Positions 26,009 to 33,740 of a stretch of DNA of 64,000 bases are shown in pieces. Below the pieces are notes generated by a model. That model made no database searches. It had not been told where the DNA came from and saw only the letters and a list, made by a program, of their open reading frames with translations. The DNA is from Tautonia marina. Lineage in GTDB: Bacteria > Planctomycetota > Planctomycetia > Isosphaerales > Isosphaeraceae. The position numbers and the translations under genes were made by a program. The stretch is from positions 62,001-126,000 of the forward strand of contig NZ_WEZF01000002.1 in assembly GCF_009177065.1 (NCBI RefSeq). The letters are read 5' to 3'. Every line of letters begins with the position of its first letter. Position 1 is the first letter of the stretch.

Positions 26009-28282
26009 TCAGGAACCGCGCTTTCGTCGTCCTTTTTTCCCAGGTCGCGGTGACCGCGCGCCCAGATGTTTGCTCGGGACGGATCCCCGTCGGAGCGATC
26101 GACGAGCCGGCCGACGTGACTCTGGCAGGGACTCGTCGTCGGGAACCTCCCCACTCAGGACCAGATCCAGTTCCCGGCGGTCGATATCCACCCGCCAGAC
26201 TCGCACTTCCACCTTATCTCCCAGGCGGAACCGCTGACCACGACGGCGCCCGACCAGGGTATGGGTCTGCCGATCCAGATCATAGTAGTCACTGTGCAAG
26301 CTGGTCAGATGGACCAGCCCCTCGACCGGCAGTTCGACAAGCTGACAGAAGAAGCCGAAATCTTCGACCCCGATAATCACGGCGTGAAACGTCTGGCCGA
26401 TCCGACTGCTGAGGTACGTCAGAAGCTTGATCCGGATCAGCTCCTGCTCGGCTGCCTCGGCCCTGCGTTCGGTTCGGCTGCAATGTTCAGCCAACGCCAC
26501 CAGTTCCTCCACCGATTCTTTCGGTCGCTTCCCACAGAGCTTCGCGAGCAAGGCGCGGTGGACCTGAAGATCCGGATAACGCCGGATCGGTGAGGTGAAG
26601 TGGCAATAATCATCCAGTGCAAGCGCGTAATGCCCTGCCCGCTCCGCCGTGTATTGGGCTCGTTTCAAGCTCTTCAGCAGGCCAAAATGCACGGCATATC
26701 GTTCCGGCTGATCGGCCGAAGCGTCAAGGACACGCTGCAACTCGAAGCGGCTTTGCGGACTGTCGATCGTGTAGCCCAAACTCCTGGCGAACTCGGCAAA
26801 GTCCCGAAGTTTCTCCGGCTGAGGATCATCGTGACCGCGGCGGAGGAAATCGATCTTGCGCTCGTTCAGGAATTCGGCGACGGCTTCGTTGGCCGCGAGC
26901 ATGAACTCCTCAATGACCTGGTGGCTTTCGTCATCTTTCGACAGGTGAGCCCCGATAACCTCCCCTTCATTGCCAAGCTCAACCTCAACCTCGGGCATGT
27001 TGAGTTCAAGGGCTCCTTTCGCAAATCGCCGTTTGCGCAAGATCATCGCGAGCGTGAGCATCTGGCAAAGCTGGCTATGGACCTCGGCAGCGACCCCTTC
27101 GATCGGCCGGTCCGGATTCATCATCGCCTCGTACGCCTGTTCATAGCTGAAGCGCTGATCGACCCGGATCGCCGATCGGACAAATCGCGCGTTTGTGCGA
27201 ACTCCATCCTCGTTAAATTCCAGGAGCGCGCTCAACGTGTAGCGTGTCTTCCCCTGCTGAAGACTGGCGAGGCTGTTCGAAAGGATCTCGGGGAGCATCG
27301 GAACGACGCGATCGGGCAAATAAACGCTATTTCCCCGCTGCTTTGCCACCCGATCCAGCTCAGAATTTGGGGGCACGAAATGGGAAACATCCGCGATATG
27401 AACCCCGAGTTCCCAGTATCCCCGCTCATCCCGCTTCAGGGTAATCGCATCATCGAAGTCGCGGGCGGTGGCCGGATCGATGGTCACCGTCAGCACGTCC
27501 CGGAGGTCGAACCTTCCCTCAACGTCCTCCTCGTCGAAGTCTCGGGCCTTCGACCGAGCCTCGTGAAGAACCTCTTCATCAAACTCATCAGGAATATTGT
27601 AAGCCCGAAGCACCATCAAGGTATCGACACCCGGCTGGCCTCGTGGACCGAGGACCTCGGTGATCACCCCTTCCCCTTCCATCTCGGCAGAGGGGAAGCG
27701 GACCATTTCGATGACCACCTTATCTCCCGGTCGAGCCCCCTTGGCACCCGGATCTCCCACGAAGATCGGTTCCTGGAAGGTCGTCTTGTCCACCCGGACC
27801 ACGCCGAAACCATCTCGCTCCTCGTAGGTCCCGACAAACACCCCAGAGGCCCGCTCGACCACCTGCAGGATCTTGCCTTGATGATTCATCCCCGGAGTCC
27901 GAGCTTTCCGGGTGATCTTGACGGCGACCTCGTCGCCGGTCGAAGCGTCGGCCGAGTCCTTGATCGGGATGAAGATATGATCGGCGCGATCCGTGGCTCC
28001 GAGCGGCCGGACAAAGCCAAACCCCTTCGAAGTGCGCCGGAAGGTTCCGATGATCGCCCCCTTCGCCCCCTTGGTTGCGGCGACGGCGGGCTTTTCCAAC
28101 GTCTTGTCCTTCGCGAGAACGAGCGTCCCCCGTCGGACCAATCGTTTCGCGGCCTTACGAAACTCGGTGTATTCGTCGGGTGCGAGTTTGAACGAGCGGA
28201 AGAGGGCCTTGACCGTCATGGGTTGGTAGTCGGGACGAGAGACGGCCCCGATCACCCTCGACTCATAATCCGGGATCGACAT
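26009..28282 (-). CDS. rnr: Ribonuclease R (3'-5' exoribonuclease)
   Basis: 757 aa from ATG 28282; the longer frame to 28327 overlaps the gap after yhaM. The order is that of the family: an N-terminal winged-helix-like region (~1-65), cold-shock domains (GAIIGTFRRTSKGFGFVRP at ~75-93 and GVFVGTYEERDGFGVVRVD at ~147), the RNB catalytic domain starting at LTVTIDPATARDFDDAI (metal-binding Asp cluster ~269-278), and a C-terminal S1 domain (FHAVIIGVEDFGFFCQLVELPVEGLVHLTSL). A Lys/Arg-rich tail (GKKGRRKRGS) ends the protein. The enzyme degrades structured RNA processively in the cytosol. It lies 74 bases downstream of yhaM and is probably cotranscribed with it. Confidence 0.95.
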   Translation of the reverse strand: MSIPDYESRVIGAVSRPDYQPMTVKALFRSFKLAPDEYTEFRKAAKRLVRRGTLVLAKDKTLEKPAVAATKGAKGAIIGTFRRTSKGFGFVRPLGATDRADHIFIPIKDSADASTGDEVAVKITRKARTPGMNHQGKILQVVERASGVFVGTYEERDGFGVVRVDKTTFQEPIFVGDPGAKGARPGDKVVIEMVRFPSAEMEGEGVITEVLGPRGQPGVDTLMVLRAYNIPDEFDEEVLHEARSKARDFDEEDVEGRFDLRDVLTVTIDPATARDFDDAITLKRDERGYWELGVHIADVSHFVPPNSELDRVAKQRGNSVYLPDRVVPMLPEILSNSLASLQQGKTRYTLSALLEFNEDGVRTNARFVRSAIRVDQRFSYEQAYEAMMNPDRPIEGVAAEVHSQLCQMLTLAMILRKRRFAKGALELNMPEVEVELGNEGEVIGAHLSKDDESHQVIEEFMLAANEAVAEFLNERKIDFLRRGHDDPQPEKLRDFAEFARSLGYTIDSPQSRFELQRVLDASADQPERYAVHFGLLKSLKRAQYTAERAGHYALALDDYCHFTSPIRRYPDLQVHRALLAKLCGKRPKESVEELVALAEHCSRTERRAEAAEQELIRIKLLTYLSSRIGQTFHAVIIGVEDFGFFCQLVELPVEGLVHLTSLHSDYYDLDRQTHTLVGRRRGQRFRLGDKVEVRVWRVDIDRRELDLVLSGEVPDDESLPESRRPARRSLRRGSVPSKHLGARSPRPGKKGRRKRGS

Positions 28283-28356
28283 GATCTCGCCCTTCGGGTC
28301 GCGGGATGGACCGAAGCCACGTTCCAAACGGTCCGACCACCGGCTCGAACGATGGT

Positions 28357-29358
28357 TCAGAACGCGTCCTCGTCGGTCGGGTCAGTTTCTGGGGGAGGCG
28401 ATCCCTTGAACAAGCGATGCCCAACGCTCGGATCGAACGAGGTCCAGGTCGATCCCGCCGCCGGGTCATCCCGAATCTGTCGGCAGTACGCAAAGACCTT
28501 GGCGTCAAAATTGTCGAGGTAGTGCAAGGCAATCGCTTCAGGAGTCATCGGCGGTTTCGGACTGCCGAACTCCGGCGGCCCGTGATGGCTGACGATCATA
28601 TGTTTCAGCCGCATCAGGAGTTCGTCGGGAAAGCGCTCGCCGGTCAGGTCGACCGTTTGGCGAACTTTCTCATCAAGCAATCCGATCCCCAGGACCAGAT
28701 GTCCAATCAGTTGACCTTGATCCGTGTAGCCAAACGCCCGCCCATAGTCGAGTTCGAGAATCTTCCCCACATCGTGCAAGAAGATCCCCAAAATCAATAA
28801 ATCTCGATTTAATGCCGGGTACAGGTCCGCAATCCGATCGGCCACTTCCATCATCGTCAAGACATGCTCCAGGAGCCCGCCTTGGTACGCATGGTGGACC
28901 CTGACCCCGGCCGGAGCACTGGTGAAGCGATGCAGGAACTGATCGTCGATCAGGAAGCACTCCGCCAGGGCCCGAAGGTGAGGATCGGACACGCCCATGA
29001 GGAGCTGACGAAGCCTTGCCGTCATCTCAGCCACTCCTCGGGAGGCCTGGGGCAGAAACTCCTCCAGGTCGAGTGACTCAGACGGGGTCGGTTCCAGTTG
29101 CCAGAGGATGAGCTGGACCGACCCTTGAAAGAGCTGGACCTTTCCCTTGGCTTTCACATAGTCGCCCGTTTCGAAACTCCGAGCCTGTTCCTCGGACGCG
29201 TTCCAGAGCCGGGCACTAATCGTTCCCGATCGGTCTCGCAGGTCGAGTTGCAGGTAGAGTTGTCCCTGACGATTCGATCGAAGCTGTTTCTCGGCGACGA
29301 GGAAGATTTCATCGACCGACTCACCGTTGGTGAGCTCTTTGACGTAGCGGCGCGTCAT
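28357..29358 (-). CDS. yhaM: YhaM-type 3'-5' exoribonuclease (OB fold + HD domain)
   Basis: 333 aa. An OB-fold nucleic-acid-binding domain comes first (FLVAEKQLRSNRQGQLYLQLDLRDRSGTISARLWN...VKAKGKVQLFQGSVQLIL, residues ~18-90). The HD metal-dependent domain follows: HHAYQGGLLEHVLTMMEVA (~155-172), LILGIFLHDVGKILEL (HD pair ~195), ELLMRLKHMIVSHHG (~245) and ALHYLDNFDAKV (~275). This domain order and motif set is that of Bacillus YhaM, which trims short 3' ends of RNA and single-stranded DNA. The C-terminus is low-complexity. ATG 29358 is used. The gene leads the yhaM-rnr pair, so two 3'-5' exoribonucleases are probably made from one message. Confidence 0.93.
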   Translation of the reverse strand: MTRRYVKELTNGESVDEIFLVAEKQLRSNRQGQLYLQLDLRDRSGTISARLWNASEEQARSFETGDYVKAKGKVQLFQGSVQLILWQLEPTPSESLDLEEFLPQASRGVAEMTARLRQLLMGVSDPHLRALAECFLIDDQFLHRFTSAPAGVRVHHAYQGGLLEHVLTMMEVADRIADLYPALNRDLLILGIFLHDVGKILELDYGRAFGYTDQGQLIGHLVLGIGLLDEKVRQTVDLTGERFPDELLMRLKHMIVSHHGPPEFGSPKPPMTPEAIALHYLDNFDAKVFAYCRQIRDDPAAGSTWTSFDPSVGHRLFKGSPPPETDPTDEDAF

Positions 29359-29508
29359 GGTGCGGGCAGTCGGTTGGGGCAGTGCGGCGGCGGATCGCGA
29401 CGGGACAATCAGTCCCCGGTCGCGAAGCCCCTGAAGCCTGGGTCGGGGTCGACGCGATCGGAAGGCTGATTCTAGGCCCGCCGGAACCAGTGGGTCAAGC
29501 CGACCAGG

Positions 29509-29541
29509 TCCCGCCCCCGGAAGGAACTCCGGGGGCAGGGA
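29509..29541 (-). terminator. Hairpin terminator after the CARDB-like gene
   Basis: Inverted repeat TCCCGCCCCCGGA / TCCGGGGGCAGGGA with a six-base loop and a bulged A. It begins 15 bases beyond the stop of the gene ending at 29557. Confidence 0.65.
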
Positions 29542-29556
29542 ACAGGCCGTGACTGA

Positions 29557-30843
29557 TCAACGACGCCCGAGCGAATCCCGCAGGGCCTGTCGAGCAGCGA
29601 GCCGAGCCGCCAGATCAACCGGTCGGGGACGAGCCGCCCCGATCGGCGCGATCGACTCCCGGTTCGGGAATCGATTGACCGGACGCTCGAAGTTCGGGAC
29701 CCGACGCAAGGCCTGGCGAAGCTCGATCGGATCGGGGGATCCGTCGGTCGGGAAGGGAGTCGGTGTGCCGGTCGGCGTATCGAACGGCGGGAACGGGAAG
29801 GGGCGATCCGGCGGGGAAGGAAGTCCCACCACACCGGCCGGTGGCAGTCCGAGGCCAGAGTCGGCCACCATCTGAGGCAGTTGCAACCTCACCCCATCCC
29901 CGTGATGGGAAGCCTGAGCAACCTCCATCGTCGCGACCGGCTCGATCACCACCCCCACGTAATAGGGCGCTCCGGTTTCGGGCAAGGCCACCGGGAGCAC
30001 GGCGTCAAGCAAGACGACGTTCGGCGGATCCACCAGGTTCACGTCACCCGGCACAAAGTTCTTTGTGGGAGCCTGCGACAACGGCAAGATGTTGTCGACC
30101 GTGAAGGTTCCCAGAACGATGTCATCAGGGCTGAAGGTCGTGTCCTGCGACGCGACGACCTGCACGATCGCCGGACCTTCCACGTTCGAGGGGGCCGCGC
30201 CGTAGTTGGCAACCTTCACCTGCGGGACAATCGTGTCCCCCGGATTCATCACCGGAGGCAGACCAAGCGCGATCGCCTGCAATTGTGGCTGGTTGGGCAC
30301 GATCTGGAACGTCTCGGCCTGGCGAAGCACGTTATTGGTGCGGTCAAGGTCTCGAATCAGTCGATCCGGGTCCAGTTCCAGCGTGATGAATCCGGTCTGC
30401 CCCAGGCCGGGGAACCCCATCGGTGGCATGTCGGGAAGGGTGAAGGTTCCCGTCACCTGAGCAAGTCGGTTCTGAGGAATCGCGGGAACATCAAGGGTTC
30501 CCAGCAAGACGCGATTCCGGGCCGGACCATGACCTCGGCTATTGAAGTAAACCGCAATCTCTGTGGGGCCGGCATCGGCGGTGCTTGCCGACCCTGGAAA
30601 CTGGGCAAGCGGTTCGGGAATCGAACTCTGTCCGAGGTTCGAGACCTCGACCGTCACCGAAATCGGTCCTCCATAAGCCCCGACCGGCCCGGTGTAGGCG
30701 TCTGCGATCGCCAGATCCGGAATCGAAAATCCCAGGGGGGTATAGGCCAGCAATTGCCGGCCTTCAAGGCTCTCCAGCGCGACCGGGGCCGATCGCCGTC
30801 GGGTTTTCCGCTCGTTGCCCCGCCGCGGGTGTCGCTCGGTCAT
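29557..30843 (-). CDS. Surface protein with LEPR-XLL-like motif and CARDB-like domains
   Basis: 428 aa from ATG 30843, where AGAGGTGG precedes the start; GTG 30852 is an alternative. The N-terminus is RHPRRGNERKTRRRS followed by LESLEGRQLLA, matching the LEPR-XLL type of N-terminal motif found on many planctomycete exported proteins. There is no classical signal peptide. Two beta-sandwich segments follow, PISVTVEVSNLGQSSI (~45-150) and GDTIVPQVKVANYGAAPSN (~200-320), with the D-x-x-x-x-V-x-N-x-G signature of CARDB cell-adhesion-related domains. The last ~80 residues are Pro/Arg-rich. It is likely a cell-surface or adhesion protein; ligand unknown. Confidence 0.7.
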   Translation of the reverse strand: MTERHPRRGNERKTRRRSAPVALESLEGRQLLAYTPLGFSIPDLAIADAYTGPVGAYGGPISVTVEVSNLGQSSIPEPLAQFPGSASTADAGPTEIAVYFNSRGHGPARNRVLLGTLDVPAIPQNRLAQVTGTFTLPDMPPMGFPGLGQTGFITLELDPDRLIRDLDRTNNVLRQAETFQIVPNQPQLQAIALGLPPVMNPGDTIVPQVKVANYGAAPSNVEGPAIVQVVASQDTTFSPDDIVLGTFTVDNILPLSQAPTKNFVPGDVNLVDPPNVVLLDAVLPVALPETGAPYYVGVVIEPVATMEVAQASHHGDGVRLQLPQMVADSGLGLPPAGVVGLPSPPDRPFPFPPFDTPTGTPTPFPTDGSPDPIELRQALRRVPNFERPVNRFPNRESIAPIGAARPRPVDLAARLAARQALRDSLGRR

Positions 30844-31258
30844 TGCAACCACCTCTCACTTCCCGGCGGCCGGGGGCAACACGCCCCCGTCCCTCCAAGT
30901 CGCTCGAATCTCTAGGGGGAGTCAGCCCGGACGGCGATCCAACCTGTCAAGCCAGACAGCGTCGTGCCGATTGGCCCGGAACCGACGAACATTTCTCTGC
31001 TCGTCTGTTGGTTCGTCCGATCAAGCCGGGCAACTTGGACCGAATTTTGAAACGAGGGCGGCCGAAGTTCGTTTCCTGCCAACAGGTTGCGAGGCACCGT
31101 CAACACCGAATGCCCCGATCAACCCGATTGCGACATCACCACCGATTTTACCGACACTCGCCCCCTGCCCTCATCCCCTCGGGGCGTGATCCCTCCCGAT
31201 AAACGCCCCCGAGCGTCGTCAACCACATGTCGCAGCCCCCTGCCCCGATACGGGCTCC
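30844..31258. other. Intergenic region without a gene
   Basis: 415 bases upstream of the CARDB-like gene and downstream of the FHA gene stop. Only Arg/Pro/Ser-rich shadow frames are present. It presumably holds the promoter of the CARDB-like gene. Confidence 0.5.
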
Positions 31259-31861
31259 TCAGCGCCGATCGGGGCGTACTTCTTCCTCGATCAACTTGAA
31301 GAAATCATCATCTTCGAGCGGAGCGGCGTTCGACTGCGGCGCCTCGGCCACCTCGTCCAGGGGAGCGGGCTCGGGGAAGCCCTCCGGAGCCGAAGGCGCG
31401 AACGACTCAGACTTCGGCCGAGAAGGCTCCTGCTTGGGCCTCGGTCGTTTCGATTCGGAGAACCCAGCCAGTTCCATCAAGGACGTTGGCTTGCGGGTCT
31501 CTGCCTCCCGCATCGCCTCTTCCTCTTCGAGAAACTGCTGACTGTCCATGAGTGGCGCGGTCGGCTCATAGTCGATGTGGAACAGGTGATTCGCAATCGC
31601 CAGTTCGTCGTCGGGCATGATCCCCTGAACGCGATTGAGCTTCTGTCCATTAATCTTCGTGCCGTTGGTGCTTCCGAGATCGCGAACGTGCCAGGTTCCA
31701 TTGATGAACGAGAGAACACAATGACGACCCGAGATGTTCTCAAAATCGAGTCGAATATCGCTCGAAGGTCGACGACCAATCGTCAACTCTTTCTTCTTCA
31801 ACGGAATCGGGTCGCCACCGCCGAGGGGCTTCATCAGACCTAGAAGTTTCTCGTCATGCAT
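31259..31861 (-). CDS. FHA-domain protein
   Basis: 200 aa from ATG 31861, with GGGAG eight bases upstream; the frame extends to 31957 but without a better site. The FHA domain occupies residues ~10-100 with all core positions: LTIGRRPSSDIRL (Gly-Arg), ISGRHCVLSF (Ser-x-x-His) and VRDLGSTNGTKINGQKL (Asn-Gly). FHA domains bind phosphothreonine peptides. The C-terminal 90 residues are acidic, Pro/Ser/Glu-rich and probably disordered, ending FKLIEEEVRPDRR. No kinase is adjacent. The PP2C phosphatase at 14477 is a possible functional counterpart. It is divergent from the methyltransferase gene. Confidence 0.9.
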   Translation of the reverse strand: MHDEKLLGLMKPLGGGDPIPLKKKELTIGRRPSSDIRLDFENISGRHCVLSFINGTWHVRDLGSTNGTKINGQKLNRVQGIMPDDELAIANHLFHIDYEPTAPLMDSQQFLEEEEAMREAETRKPTSLMELAGFSESKRPRPKQEPSRPKSESFAPSAPEGFPEPAPLDEVAEAPQSNAAPLEDDDFFKLIEEEVRPDRR

Positions 31862-32121
31862 CGTCTGGCTCCCGATGTCGCAGAGGCTCCAATCAGCTCT
31901 GACGATCGACGCCGTAGCGCCCTCGAATTCCCAGGCTAGCCTGCGTCCGTCAATCAAGGCAACCCTCAGGCACCCATTCTGGATGACGTGTTGAGGGTTG
32001 GATCGACAGACAATGGTCAGTACGATTTTCTACGACGAGATCGGACGGTCGGGACACACTTTTTTTCGAGGACCTTCCGAAGGCCCTCTCACCAACCTTG
32101 CAGCACCAAGAGGACCCCGGC

Positions 32122-32793
32122 GTGCTTCCGCGAGTGCTTGAACCCGAAGTGATGGACACCCCCGAGGAAGCTCACGACTACAACGCCATGAATCACGCCG
32201 AGGTCAATGCCCGCTTCGTGGCCGACCTCCTGACCGTTCATGGCCGCCCCGCTTCGGGAGACTGGCTCGACGTGGGGACCGGAACAGCGCTCATCCCCAT
32301 CACGCTGTGTCAACAGACGAGCGATTGCCGGATTCTCGGCACCGACCTCGCAGAACAGATGCTCTTGCTCGGGCAGCAGAATGTCAACGACGCGGGACTG
32401 GGTCAACGCATCCGACTCGACCGGGTCGATGCCAAGGCCATGCCCTACCCCGACCAGTCCTTCGAGGTGGTCCTCAGTAACTCGATTATCCACCATATCC
32501 CGAACCCTTTGGCCGTCATGAGCGAGATGGTCCGACTCGTCGCCCCTGGGGGCACGCTCTTCGTCCGAGATCTCGCTCGACCGAACAGCCGGGACGAGCT
32601 TGACCACCTGGTCCAGGTCTACGCCGGCCAGGAACCCGAACGGGCTCGGGCCATGTTTCGAGACTCCCTCCACGCCTCGCTGGCACTCGACGAAGTCCGA
32701 GAGATGGTCGCCTCACTGGGCTTGCCCCGCGACGGAGTTCAAATGTCCTCCGATCGCCACTGGACCTGGACCTGGCGGCGGCCGATCCGATAA
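32122..32793 (+). CDS. Class I SAM-dependent methyltransferase
   Basis: 223 aa. GTG 32122 is chosen because AGAGGA precedes it; ATG 32152 and TTG 32098 are in-frame alternatives. The Rossmann core shows motif I DWLDVGTGTALIPITL (~45), motif II ILGTDLAEQMLLLG (~72), RIRLDRVDAKAMPYPDQSFEVVLSN (~95-120, the UbiE-like acid-plus-PYPDxSFD segment) and LVAPGGTLFVRDLARP (~142). This is Methyltransf_11/25 type. The substrate is not deducible. The alpha/beta hydrolase gene starts 29 bases later, so the two are probably one operon. Confidence 0.9.
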   Translation: MLPRVLEPEVMDTPEEAHDYNAMNHAEVNARFVADLLTVHGRPASGDWLDVGTGTALIPITLCQQTSDCRILGTDLAEQMLLLGQQNVNDAGLGQRIRLDRVDAKAMPYPDQSFEVVLSNSIIHHIPNPLAVMSEMVRLVAPGGTLFVRDLARPNSRDELDHLVQVYAGQEPERARAMFRDSLHASLALDEVREMVASLGLPRDGVQMSSDRHWTWTWRRPIR

Positions 32794-32822
32794 CAAGTCC
32801 CACCGCCTGGAGTTGCCCCGTC

Positions 32823-33740
32823 ATGGCTTCGATCCCCGTGCCTGTCTTCCCGACCCCCGACGACCTGACCCTCCCCTGCCCTGGGGGCTCGAACCTCAAA
32901 GCCTGGCACTGGCGCAGCCCACAACCCCGAGCCATCCTGCTGATCTCCCACGGCCTGGGTGAACATGCCGGTCTCTACCGAGCATTGGCCGAGTATCTTG
33001 TGGCCACGCTGGACATCGATGTCCTCGGCGTCGACTTTCAAGGGCATGGCCGAAGCCCCGGCCGTCGTGGACATCTCGCTCGATATGAGCAGCTGATCGA
33101 CAACCTGGAGTCAGCGATCCTCTGGGCGAAACGCGTGCGCCCCGGCCTTCCTCGATTTCTCCTCGGTCACTCCAACGGGGGCGTGGTCGCCGCCCAGACC
33201 GTCCTGCGTCTCCCTCTCGCGGTCGATGGGCTCATCCTCTCCAACCCCGCGATTCAATTGAAATATCAGCCCCCCTGGCACAAGCTCGCCGTTGGCCACA
33301 CCCTGCGACTGCTCGCCCCCTGGATCACGATCAACGGTGCGTTACCTATCGAGGACCTCTCCCGAGACCCCCTTCAGCAACTTCAACTCGCTTCCGATCG
33401 TCTCATCCATACCCGAGTCGGCGCCCCGCTGTTCTTCGGTATGCTCAACGCCGGTCAGAATACGCTGGAACGGGCCTCGGAGTTCCAACTACCGTTGCTC
33501 CTCATCCTCGGCCCCGACGATCCGATCATCGATCCCGACACCGGACGTGCGTTCTACGACCGCTATGGCGGATCCGAAAAGACGTTGCTTGCCCCTCCGG
33601 GATTTCGCCACGATCCGCTGTTCGAGAAAGATCGGGGGCTGATCTACCAGGGGCTCGCCAGTTGGATCTTGACACGATGTTTAGCCCCCCGACCGTTCAA
33701 CGACACGCCCGACCTCGCCGACTCATCGACTCGATCCTGA
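32823..33740 (+). CDS. Alpha/beta hydrolase, lysophospholipase/monoacylglycerol-lipase type
   Basis: 305 aa. The serine-aminopeptidase/lysophospholipase layout is visible: LISHGLGEHAGLYRALAEYL (oxyanion region ~41-60), GVDFQGHGRSPGRRGH (~69-84), LGHSNGGVVA with Ser117 as nucleophile, LGPDDPIIDP with Asp ~233, and GFRHDPLFEKDR with His263. The nucleophile elbow is GHSNGG rather than the usual GHSMGG. There is no signal peptide, so it is cytosolic. Likely substrates are monoacylglycerols or lysophospholipids, by family only. It follows the methyltransferase gene, and its last 18 bases overlap the 3' end of the convergent heparinase-like gene. Confidence 0.88.
   Translation: MASIPVPVFPTPDDLTLPCPGGSNLKAWHWRSPQPRAILLISHGLGEHAGLYRALAEYLVATLDIDVLGVDFQGHGRSPGRRGHLARYEQLIDNLESAILWAKRVRPGLPRFLLGHSNGGVVAAQTVLRLPLAVDGLILSNPAIQLKYQPPWHKLAVGHTLRLLAPWITINGALPIEDLSRDPLQQLQLASDRLIHTRVGAPLFFGMLNAGQNTLERASEFQLPLLLILGPDDPIIDPDTGRAFYDRYGGSEKTLLAPPGFRHDPLFEKDRGLIYQGLASWILTRCLAPRPFNDTPDLADSSTRS

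Noticed and set aside
26600-28522. 640-codon plus-strand open frame
   Set aside because: Antisense to rnr, which is a full-length match to RNase R. Long shadow frames are expected in high-GC DNA.
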